Part shown: positions 6,975 through 12,829 of the stretch, piece by piece | Layout: every line of letters starts with the position of its first letter | Position numbering within the stretch: the stretch's first letter is position 1 | DNA from: Methanobacterium sp. | GTDB taxonomy: Archaea > Methanobacteriota > Methanobacteria > Methanobacteriales > Methanobacteriaceae | Direction of reading: 5' to 3' | Assembly (NCBI GenBank): GCA_003158115.1 | Contig: PMGM01000023.1 | Location: 22,655-35,483, forward strand | Length of the DNA stretch: 12,829 nucleotides | Translations under genes and position numbers: made by a program | Notes under the pieces: model-generated | Databases searched by the model: none | What the model was told of the DNA's origin: nothing | The model's input: the letters and a program-made list of their open reading frames with translations, nothing else

Positions 6975-7682
6975 ATGGAAAGAAAATATCCTAGAGTAAG
7001 ATTCCAGAGAAGGTTGAACTATCTTAGAGAAGATGTTGAAGAGATGGGGCAGACAAGTTTATCTGCATATAAAAAAGCTTTGGAAGCATTTATAAATTAC
7101 GATACAGAACTTGTGGATGAAGTTAATAGTGCTAACGAAAAACTCCATGAAATGGGTGATGAAATTGAACAGAAGGCTATGAGTGTGATAGCTTCTGAAC
7201 AACCTGTGGCAAAGGATTTACGATTTATTGAAACTTGTATTAAGGTTTCAAGCCACCTTAAAAGGATGGGAGGTTTGGCTTCTAACATTGCAGATATTGC
7301 AAGACACTTAAAAGACAAGAATATTCCTGAAAAACCAATGAACGACATAACCCATATGGGAGATATTGTTGATGGTATGGTGAGTAAGAGTTTATCAGCC
7401 TTTTTAAACGAAGACATGAACCTAGTAAGGGAACTGAAAAAGGATGATGACAAGGTAGATGATCTATTTGATCTTGCCCTTAAGGATATATCCACTAGTA
7501 TGTTCCAAGAGAAGGATTCAATATCGTTCCTTATATATCTATTGTTTGTTGCTAGGTTCCTTGAGCGAATTGCTGACAGGGCAGAAAATATCGGTGACAG
7601 AACCATTTACATGATTACATGTGAAAAACCAGGTGTTGCTGGAAGATTAGATGAACTAATAGGGGATAATAAGAAAAAATAA
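6975..7682 (+). CDS. phoU: phosphate transport accessory/regulatory protein PhoU
   Basis: PhoU proteins are helical, two-repeat, metal-binding proteins that restrain Pst transport and, in bacteria, signalling. This 235-residue product has both repeats. The second carries the canonical E-R-I-x-D-x3-E-N-I motif ([14 protein letters not shown], 196-209). In the first, the equivalent stretch [14 protein letters not shown] (96-109) has lost the acidic E and D, so one metal site may be weak or absent. It follows pstB by 63 bp with no terminator between and has a GGAG ribosome binding site five bases before the ATG, so it ends the pstCAB-phoU operon. No PhoB/PhoR partner is seen, as expected in archaea. 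Confidence 0.93.
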   Translation: MERKYPRVRFQRRLNYLREDVEEMGQTSLSAYKKALEAFINYDTELVDEVNSANEKLHEMGDEIEQKAMSVIASEQPVAKDLRFIETCIKVSSHLKRMGGLASNIADIARHLKDKNIPEKPMNDITHMGDIVDGMVSKSLSAFLNEDMNLVRELKKDDDKVDDLFDLALKDISTSMFQEKDSISFLIYLLFVARFLERIADRAENIGDRTIYMITCEKPGVAGRLDELIGDNKKK

Positions 7683-7714
7683 ATTATTTTTCATATTCTC
7701 CTTATTTTTCATTA

Positions 7715-7722
7715 TTTTTTTT
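7715..7722 (+). terminator. T-run after phoU
   Basis: Eight T lie about 33 bases after the phoU stop, preceded by further T-rich tracts (7687-7691, 7704-7709). This is consistent with archaeal U-tract termination; no hairpin is evident. Confidence 0.4.
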
Positions 7723-7781
7723 ATGGATATACATTCTGCTATAATCCTCAAATTTAAGTTCAATTAAACTATTTTTTGATT

Positions 7782-7789
7782 AAAAAAAA
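7782..7789 (-). terminator. T-run after the fumarase gene
   Basis: On the minus strand there are eight T about 75 bases past the fumarase stop, within the convergent gap facing phoU. Each of the two convergent operons thus has its own U-tract. Confidence 0.35.
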
Positions 7790-7863
7790 GGAATTATTTA
7801 TTTCTAATACTATTCTAATAAAAATGTATTTAGTAAAATTAATCTTCTGAATAAATGGGTTAT

Positions 7864-8703
7864 TTAATCCTTTAAAATTGCACTAGCATGTCTTGCTGCC
7901 CAGCATTGTATGCATACTCCAATTGGCAATCCTGCGGTGTGGGTATCTGCAAGTTCCACCTTAACATCTAATGCTGTTGTTTTTCCACCCAATCCCATAG
8001 GCCCGATTCCTGTTGAATTTACACTTTCAAGTAGTTCTTCTTCAAGTTCTGCCAAACGTTTATCAGAATTTTTTGAATTAACATCTCTTAAAAGAGCTTT
8101 TTTAGCAAGTTTAAGAGCATAGTCTGAAGATCCTCCTATTCCTACACCTATCCTGGTTGGTGGGCATGGTTTTCCCCCTGCTGCAAGAACTGTTTCTAAC
8201 ACGAACTTCTTAACACCTTCGATACCCTCACCAGGTAAAGCCATTTTAAGTGCGTTATTATTCTCTGAACCAAATCCCTTAGGAAAAATGGTTAATTCAA
8301 GATAATCTCCTTCTACAACTTCAACTTCAACGAGAGGGATTCCTTTACCTGTGTTTGTACCAGTATTTTCACGTGTGAATGGATCGACTACATTAGGTCT
8401 TAGAGGAACGGTAATGGTTGCCTTTTCAACTCCATTTCGTATTCCTTGGTAAAGGTTTTCAACCGTTACATCTCCAAGTTTAACAAATACTATTGGCAGA
8501 CCCGTATCTTGACACATCGGTATACTATTTTCATGTGCTGCTTCAATATTATCAATTATAGCCTTAAGATTCAGCCTAGCAGTTTCATCATTTTCATTAG
8601 CATAAGCATCTTTCAAAGCATTCTTAACATCTTTGGGTAGTTCAATAACTGAATCTCTGTAAAGACTGCAAATTGTATCTTCAATCTGTTTTTGTGTAAT
8701 CAT
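7864..8703 (-). CDS. fumA: class I fumarate hydratase, alpha subunit
   Basis: This oxygen-sensitive Fe-S lyase interconverts fumarate and malate, a step of the reductive TCA branch to 2-oxoglutarate in methanogens. The 279-residue product is the stand-alone alpha subunit (N-terminal half of bacterial class I fumarase). It has PMCQDTG (62-68, C64), KPCPPTRIG (from 178, C180) and CIQC (C264, C267), which together supply the [4Fe-4S] ligands. GIGGSSDYA and [13 protein letters not shown] are also typical. Tartrate dehydratase alpha subunits are close relatives and cannot be wholly excluded. The beta subunit is not in this window, as is common when the subunits are split in archaea. GAGG lies eight bases before the ATG. 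The 315-bp upstream region holds two possible promoters and the dyad shared with the membrane operon. Confidence 0.9.
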   Translation of the reverse strand: MITQKQIEDTICSLYRDSVIELPKDVKNALKDAYANENDETARLNLKAIIDNIEAAHENSIPMCQDTGLPIVFVKLGDVTVENLYQGIRNGVEKATITVPLRPNVVDPFTRENTGTNTGKGIPLVEVEVVEGDYLELTIFPKGFGSENNNALKMALPGEGIEGVKKFVLETVLAAGGKPCPPTRIGVGIGGSSDYALKLAKKALLRDVNSKNSDKRLAELEEELLESVNSTGIGPMGLGGKTTALDVKVELADTHTAGLPIGVCIQCWAARHASAILKD

Positions 8704-8805
8704 ATAATCGGCCTCTTGATTTCAATATTTATAACATTTTTCATTACTTTATAATAAATTCAATGGAACCGTAGATTTAGAGAAATATCGGGGTTATGGT
8801 CCTTT

Positions 8806-8815
8806 CATATAAATA
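8806..8815 (-). promoter_or_regulatory. possible proximal TATA box of the fumarase gene
   Basis: The minus strand reads TATTTATATG, which would start transcription near 8783 and give a leader of about 80 nt. It competes as the main promoter with the TATA-like sequence at about 8911-8920. Confidence 0.4.
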
Positions 8816-8876
8816 GGTTTTTGGTATTTAAAGTACTTTTTAAATAGAAATAGAACAAAATATGTTTTTGCTTTTA

Positions 8877-8920
8877 GTGTTATCTTTTACACTTGAAGTG
8901 CATGTCTCATAGTAATAAAT
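8877..8920 (-). promoter_or_regulatory. shared 34-nt block with dyad, upstream of fumarase
   Basis: TACACT-TGA-AGTGCA (8888-8902) has one mismatch in symmetry. The surrounding block 8877-8910 matches 1951-1984 at 31 of 34 bases. On the minus strand a weaker TATA-like ATTTATTAC (8912-8920) lies at almost the same distance as the TATA box at the first copy. It is about 185 bp before the fumarase start. The remainder of the 8704-9018 gap is AT-rich spacer with no gene. Confidence 0.5.
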
Positions 8921-8977
8921 CATTAAAAGGTATTATTTAAAATAATTACTATAAAAATTTAAGATTTCAATAATAGG

Positions 8978-9018
8978 AAAAATAGGATAAATAATAAAAA
9001 TAGGATAAAAAAAAATCC
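8978..9018 (-). terminator. terminator after porF with a 14-bp direct repeat
   Basis: Directly after the porF stop the minus strand reads GGAT-T9-ATCC (9003-9018), a short stem with a nine-T run in its loop. Further T-rich DNA follows. AAAAATAGGATAAA occurs twice on the plus strand, at 8978-8991 and 8996-9009. The repeat gives two successive U-tracts in the transcript, which should make termination efficient. Confidence 0.5.
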
Positions 9019-9450
9019 TTAATCTTTCATAATCATCTTAACTCTTCTAAGTTCTTCTGCAATTTTGTCACGTTTATGTTCTAAAATATTTTCAGAGTCC
9101 ATTTTAAGAGCTTCTGTAGGGCATGTGGCAACACATCTTGGAACATCCTGGTCTATACAAAGATTACACTTTTTAGCAATTCCTGCTTCATCCATGTGTA
9201 TGGCACCAATTGGACACGAATCTCTACAAAGTCCACAGCCTATACAATCATCCTCCATAATTACAATAGCACCATCAATTTCGATAATAGCATCTTCGGG
9301 ACACACAGTTAAACATGGGGCTCTATCCTTTGCACAGTGAAGGCAATATACAGGAACACCATTAATAACTCTTATGGCATTTTGAGGACATTCACGCTCA
9401 CATCTTGAACACTCATCGCAGAGTTCTGGGTTTGAAATTAGTTCCTTCAT
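9019..9450 (-). CDS. porF: PorF, polyferredoxin-like subunit of the pyruvate oxidoreductase operon
   Basis: The product is a 143-residue iron-sulfur protein with sixteen Cys in four groups of four: C11/14/17/21, C36/39/46/50, C69/72/75/79 and C95/98/106/110. This suggests four [4Fe-4S] clusters in the arrangement of DMSO-reductase-B-like ferredoxins. It ends in a charged helix (about 120-143). In Methanobacteriales, porE and porF are linked to porCDAB and their products are thought to move electrons to or from pyruvate synthase; that role is inferred from linkage. A strong GGAGGT ribosome binding site lies five bases before the ATG, inside the end of porE. The gene begins one base after porE and closes the operon. 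Confidence 0.9.
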   Translation of the reverse strand: MKELISNPELCDECSRCERECPQNAIRVINGVPVYCLHCAKDRAPCLTVCPEDAIIEIDGAIVIMEDDCIGCGLCRDSCPIGAIHMDEAGIAKKCNLCIDQDVPRCVATCPTEALKMDSENILEHKRDKIAEELRRVKMIMKD

Positions 9451-9451
9451 T

Positions 9452-9949
9452 TCAGACCTCCTTCTGGAGAACCTTTTTGGTTCTTGAGTTAGCTGTCAGA
9501 ATACCTATCATATCAGTACTATTTCTTTTCTTTTTACCTACACCACTTATTTTATTGAGGTGTTGTTTTTGTTTTTCAAGTTTCATCTGTTCGGTGTCAA
9601 CCTTAGCAATGGCCCTTTTGGAACAAGCTATTACACATGCGGGTGTGTCTCTATCTGGGCACTGGTGACATTTATGTGCCTTCCTCTCATGAACTGTAAT
9701 TGATCCGAATGGACAAACCATCATACAGAGTCCGCAGCCTATACACTTATCAGTTATGTCCATTTCTATTGCTTCTGTTGGACAGACCATTTTACATGGT
9801 GCATTTTCACAATGCTGGCAGATTATTGGATAAAATGATCCTCCAATCTCCCTAACAGAGATTCTTGATGTTCCATAGATTTTTTTGCAAGCTTCTTCAC
9901 AATCGTGGCAGCCATCGCAGAGATCTGGTTGAATCAATATCTTATCCAA
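9452..9949 (-). CDS. porE: PorE, polyferredoxin-like subunit of the pyruvate oxidoreductase operon
   Basis: The 165-residue protein is paralogous to PorF, with the same sixteen-Cys plan: C11/14/17/21, C44/47/52/56, C69/72/75/79 and C94/97/105/109. Four [4Fe-4S] clusters are expected. Unlike PorF it has a basic, low-complexity extension (about 111-165, with KLEKQKQH and GKKKRN), which could contact a partner or nucleic acid; that is speculation. The start is a TTG, 12 bases after the porB stop, with GGGGG eight bases upstream. No ATG start is available at this end: in frame, the porB stop region provides a TAA four codons before the last possible extension. It is co-transcribed with porB and porF. 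Confidence 0.88.
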   Translation of the reverse strand: MDKILIQPDLCDGCHDCEEACKKIYGTSRISVREIGGSFYPIICQHCENAPCKMVCPTEAIEMDITDKCIGCGLCMMVCPFGSITVHERKAHKCHQCPDRDTPACVIACSKRAIAKVDTEQMKLEKQKQHLNKISGVGKKKRNSTDMIGILTANSRTKKVLQKEV

Positions 9950-9961
9950 ATCAAGGCCCCC

Positions 9962-10828
9962 TTATACCTTAAGCTCAATGCAGACAGCGTCTACATGGCT
10001 TTGAATCCTATCTTTCTCAAGCTCAGTCAGGTGTTTAAATCGTTTCTGTGCATTCAAATATTCCTTCACAGCTCTTCTTTGAAGTGGTCGGTAGGTTACT
10101 TTGAATTCACCTTCCTCTATCTCATAGAGTATCCAAGATCCTGTTTCAACTGCAAGCCTTCCAAGTTCTATGGTCTTTTCTGGACTGTAACCCCATCCAG
10201 TAGTACATGGTTGTTGCAAATGAATATAGGCTGGACCTTCAATTTCAGACGCCTTTTTAACCTTCTTCATGAAGTCTTCTGGATATGATATTGAAGCTGT
10301 TGCAATATAAGGTATTCCATGTGCTGCCATTATCATTGGCATGTTCTTTTTAGGTCTGTCTTCACCAAAACTTTCTTTACCATGTGGTGATGTTGTAGTA
10401 GATGCACCATAAGGAGTTGATCCACTTCTCTGTATACCTGTATTCATGTATGCTTCGTTATCATAACATATGTAAATTAAGTTATGTCCTCTTTCCATAG
10501 CCCCTGAGAGAGCTTGAAGTCCGATATCTGCAGTTCCACCATCTCCTCCAAATACAACAACTGTTGTATCGGTTTTTCCCTGTGATTTAAGTGCAGATTC
10601 AACACCAGATGCAACAGCTGCGGCATTTTCGAATGCAACGTGCATCCATGGAATTTCCCATGAAGTTTCAGGATAAGGAGTTGTTATAACTTCTAAACAT
10701 CCTGTTGCGGATATTGCAACGGTGTTTTCACCGAGCATTTTCAATGCTAATCTAACACCTATTGTAGCACCGCATCCTGCGCATGCTCTGTGTCCTGGTG
10801 CAAGAAATTCTTTTTCGGGTATTTCCAT
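9962..10828 (-). CDS. porB: pyruvate:ferredoxin oxidoreductase, beta subunit
   Basis: This is the thiamine-diphosphate and Fe-S subunit. In 288 residues it has C16-A-G-C19, C44 and C208, the four ligands of the proximal [4Fe-4S] cluster. The TPP/Mg binding motif is [10 protein letters not shown] (94-103), continuing to [20 protein letters not shown] (122-141). With PorA, PorC and PorD it forms the four-subunit enzyme that joins acetyl-CoA and CO2 to make pyruvate, using reduced ferredoxin. The preference for pyruvate over other 2-oxoacids is inferred from the operon type. The ATG directly follows the porA stop (TAAATG), with GGAGGAG eight bases upstream inside porA, so translation is probably coupled. 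Confidence 0.95.
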   Translation of the reverse strand: MEIPEKEFLAPGHRACAGCGATIGVRLALKMLGENTVAISATGCLEVITTPYPETSWEIPWMHVAFENAAAVASGVESALKSQGKTDTTVVVFGGDGGTADIGLQALSGAMERGHNLIYICYDNEAYMNTGIQRSGSTPYGASTTTSPHGKESFGEDRPKKNMPMIMAAHGIPYIATASISYPEDFMKKVKKASEIEGPAYIHLQQPCTTGWGYSPEKTIELGRLAVETGSWILYEIEEGEFKVTYRPLQRRAVKEYLNAQKRFKHLTELEKDRIQSHVDAVCIELKV

Positions 10829-11980
10829 TTAAAGCTCCTCCTTATTTAGTCCTATCCATTGTGTAGTTTTGGTAGTGTTTTTTGTCTTTTCTATTATCTC
10901 ACTTATATGGGTTGGTTTGATATCTCTTCCACCTAACCCTACTATGAATCCGTTAGCTTTAACATCCATCTTAGCATTGATCTCGTTGTGTAATACTCCG
11001 CCAACACTAAATGAAATATTTTTATCAAGAACACCAATATTTGAAGCACCTTTAATTGCTTCATATATTTCCTTGGTTGGGAATGGTCTGAAAACCCTTA
11101 CACGTACCAGCCCTACTTTCTCACCATTATCTCGGTGTTCATCAACAACATCTTTAATTGTACTGCATATGGATCCCATGGCTACTATTATGGTATCTGC
11201 ATCATCGGATCTGTACTTCTCAATGAAATCATACGTTCTTCCAAATATTTCTGCAAATTCTGCATTTGCCTTTGCTATTACATCTTTAGCTCCTACTAAT
11301 GCAAGTTCCATGTCATGACGGGCTTCCATGTAATAGTTTGGATCTGTGAAAGTACCAATTGACATTGGCCTTTTAGGATCTAGATATGCATGATCTGGTT
11401 TGTAAGGTGGTAAAAATTTATCTACATCTCCTTTTCCAGGTACATCAACAGGATCAACTGTGTGTGTTAGTATGAAACCATCAATACACACCATACTTGG
11501 AAGTAAAACTGAATGATCCTCTGAAACTCTGTAAGCTATTAATATTGAATCTAATGCTTCTTGACCATTTTCAGCATATACTTGCATCCAACCAGAATCT
11601 CTCTCGGATATTGAATCCTGTTGATCATTCCAAATACTCAATGGGGCTGATAATGCCCTGTTAGCATCGGCCATGACAATAGGTGCCCTCAATCCTGCTG
11701 CTGCAAATATTATTTCGTGCATCAATGCAAGTCCCTGTGATGAAGTTGCTGTAAACACCCTCACACCAGTACCGGAGGCACCTAAAGCTGCACTAATTGC
11801 ACTGTGTTCTGACTCTACTCGTATATACTCTGCAGATATATCCCCGTCAGCAACGAATTTTGCCAGATATTCTGATATGGTTGTTTGTGGTGTTATGGGG
11901 TAAACTGGGATAACATTAGGATTTGCAAGTTTAACTGCTTCTGCAATTGCTTGGTTTGCAGACATTACTTTAAGAACCAT
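10829..11980 (-). CDS. porA: pyruvate:ferredoxin oxidoreductase, alpha subunit
   Basis: The 383-residue product matches the archaeal four-subunit PorA. The N-terminal domain I has [15 protein letters not shown] (25-39), which contacts substrate, and the conserved VESEHSA (55-61). [21 protein letters not shown] follows, then the transketolase-C-like domain II with [13 protein letters not shown] and [10 protein letters not shown]. It binds the pyruvate/CoA side of the active site at the interface with PorB. The start ATG lies one base after the porD stop, with GGAG-AGGGAG upstream inside porD. A second Met at residue 6 has a poorer ribosome binding site. Confidence 0.95.
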   Translation of the reverse strand: MVLKVMSANQAIAEAVKLANPNVIPVYPITPQTTISEYLAKFVADGDISAEYIRVESEHSAISAALGASGTGVRVFTATSSQGLALMHEIIFAAAGLRAPIVMADANRALSAPLSIWNDQQDSISERDSGWMQVYAENGQEALDSILIAYRVSEDHSVLLPSMVCIDGFILTHTVDPVDVPGKGDVDKFLPPYKPDHAYLDPKRPMSIGTFTDPNYYMEARHDMELALVGAKDVIAKANAEFAEIFGRTYDFIEKYRSDDADTIIVAMGSICSTIKDVVDEHRDNGEKVGLVRVRVFRPFPTKEIYEAIKGASNIGVLDKNISFSVGGVLHNEINAKMDVKANGFIVGLGGRDIKPTHISEIIEKTKNTTKTTQWIGLNKEEL

Positions 11981-11981
11981 T

Positions 11982-12224
11982 TTACTCCCTCTCCATTTTT
12001 ATTGCCTTTACGGGGCATTCTTCGGCGCATATACCGCACCCTTTACAGTAGTCGTAGTCAATATCGTAATCTTTGTTAATACATCCTTCAGGACAGAACA
12101 TAATACAGTTCTCACACTTTATGCACGTTTCTTTATCCAGGATGGGTTTAAATGTTCTCCAGCTACCTGTTTTATTTTTACGGGTACTTCCCGGTTCTTT
12201 AACAGCTGCTCCTATTGATACCAT
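11982..12224 (-). CDS. porD: pyruvate:ferredoxin oxidoreductase, delta (ferredoxin) subunit
   Basis: This small 80-residue 2[4Fe-4S] ferredoxin subunit has C34/37/40/44 and C60/63/66/70, each group followed by the usual Pro. An extra Cys at 48 sits next to the first cluster. It relays electrons between the PorB cluster and external ferredoxin. The N-terminal [19 protein letters not shown] segment is typical of archaeal PorD and packs on the other subunits. A perfect GGTGAT ribosome binding site lies only three bases before the ATG. The gap to porC is 32 bp and to porA one base. Confidence 0.95.
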   Translation of the reverse strand: MVSIGAAVKEPGSTRKNKTGSWRTFKPILDKETCIKCENCIMFCPEGCINKDYDIDYDYCKGCGICAEECPVKAIKMERE

Positions 12225-12256
12225 GAAATCACCTTTACATTATTTATTAATTTAAT

Positions 12257-12790
12257 TTATCCTTTTTTTGCAGCTTCGTATGCAAGTTTAGCAGCTTTAG
12301 CATTCTTTTCGCCAATTTCTCCGCTAAATGTTTCCTTTATAATTTTTATTATGGCATCGATAGATACTGCATTTGTAACACCTGCAAATGCTCCTAAAAG
12401 GATAGTGTTAACTATTGGAACTCCTAGAATGTCTAATGCTATTCCAGTTGCGTCAACTTTATGGATCTCTGCCCCTTTACTTGTTTCTACACCATTAGAT
12501 GTGTTTATTATTACCTTTCCTCCTTCTTTAAGTCCTGAAAATACATCTACGACTTCAAGAAGGCCATCATCCAGAACCACAACGTAATCTGGTTTGTAAA
12601 CTTGATATCTCCTTCTAATAGGTTTATCATCTATTCTTGTAAACGCCATAACAGGGGCGCCTCTTCGTTCAACACCAAAAAATGGGAACGCCTGACAATA
12701 TTTACCATCCTCAAAGGCGGCTTTTGCCAGTATCTCTGCGGCTGTTACTGCCCCCTGTCCTCCGCGTCCGTGAAAGCGAACTTCAATCAT
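12257..12790 (-). CDS. porC: pyruvate:ferredoxin oxidoreductase, gamma subunit
   Basis: This is the first gene of the operon. The 177-residue product has the gamma-subunit signature [20 protein letters not shown] (3-22), then [11 protein letters not shown] (37-47) and the [10 protein letters not shown] segment. In the four-subunit enzyme this is the domain that binds the CoA side and helps bring CoA to the active site. The ATG is preceded by GGAGGT (12796-12801) at five bases. A partial promoter is visible between here and the window edge. The whole gene lies inside the window. Confidence 0.95.
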   Translation of the reverse strand: MIEVRFHGRGGQGAVTAAEILAKAAFEDGKYCQAFPFFGVERRGAPVMAFTRIDDKPIRRRYQVYKPDYVVVLDDGLLEVVDVFSGLKEGGKVIINTSNGVETSKGAEIHKVDATGIALDILGVPIVNTILLGAFAGVTNAVSIDAIIKIIKETFSGEIGEKNAKAAKLAYEAAKKG

Positions 12791-12814
12791 CTTTTACCTC
12801 CATCCCTCATAGTT

Positions 12815-12829
12815 AATCATTATAAATTA
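12815..12829 (-). promoter_or_regulatory. probable TATA box of the por operon, at the window edge
   Basis: The minus strand reads TAATTTATAATGATT about 25-35 bases before the porC start. The expected transcription start falls close to the ribosome binding site, so the leader would be very short; the true promoter may instead lie beyond the edge. Confidence 0.4.

Noticed and set aside
7097..7606. 169-residue minus-strand frame inside phoU
   Set aside because: It is antisense to a clear phoU gene, rich in Ser and Leu as expected of a shadow frame, and has no upstream signals.
8978..9009. Direct repeats after porF as a CRISPR or mobile-element remnant
   Set aside because: There are only two 14-bp AT-rich copies at an 18-bp period, without spacers or flanking duplications; a terminator explains them better.
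9905..11318. Long plus-strand open frames opposite porE, porB and porA (for example 9905-10288 and 10869-11318)
   Set aside because: They lie wholly antisense to strongly conserved por genes, have no ribosome binding sites or family resemblance, and are composition shadows.
12792..12812. Seven-codon ATG...TGA frame before porC as a leader peptide
   Set aside because: It contains the porC ribosome binding site, has no site of its own, and may lie partly upstream of the transcription start.

Overview
The window looks like the chromosome of a hydrogenotrophic methanogen of the order Methanobacteriales, most like a mesophilic Methanobacterium. The evidence is an AT-rich sequence with long AT-rich intergenic gaps, archaeal TATA-type promoters (TTTATATA, TTTAAATATA), ribosome binding sites of the GGAGGTGAT type, and a six-gene pyruvate:ferredoxin oxidoreductase operon in the order porC-D-A-B-E-F, the arrangement known from Methanothermobacter and Methanobacterium. 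No RNA gene, CRISPR array or insertion sequence is visible.

Layout, left to right. Positions 1-298 hold the ambiguous tail of a plus-strand reading frame and AT-rich spacer. Positions 299-1863 (minus) hold a duplicated cysteine-rich protein and a two-gene membrane-protein operon of unknown function. Position 2174-2959 (minus) is a short citrate-synthase-fold protein (citryl-CoA lyase type). It is divergent from a plus-strand phosphate-uptake block at 3145-7682: pstS, a terminator and 414-bp gap, then pstC, a 22-codon small ORF, pstA, pstB and phoU. Positions 7864-8703 (minus) encode the class I fumarase alpha subunit. Positions 9019-12790 (minus) are the por operon.

How the genes fit together. 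PstSCAB imports phosphate with ATP, and PhoU is the usual partner that tunes it. PorCDAB interconverts pyruvate and acetyl-CoA + CO2 (pyruvate synthesis in autotrophic methanogens), with PorE and PorF as polyferredoxin-like partners. Fumarase belongs to the incomplete reductive TCA branch that Methanobacteriales use to reach 2-oxoglutarate. The role of the citrate-synthase-like protein is uncertain, because that branch does not need citrate.

The most interesting signals are regulatory and very small. (1) A 15-nt dyad TACACT-N3-AGTGTA occurs in three intergenic regions: before the membrane operon, between the citryl-CoA-lyase-like gene and pstS, and before fumarase. The first and third copies sit in a shared 34-nt block (31 identical) placed the same way next to TATA-like sequences, which suggests an undescribed regulon. 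(2) A previously hidden 22-codon ORF bridges pstC and pstA, with stop/start overlaps at both ends (ATGA and TTGA). (3) An 11-bp inverted repeat brackets the divergent citryl-CoA-lyase-like/pstS control region.
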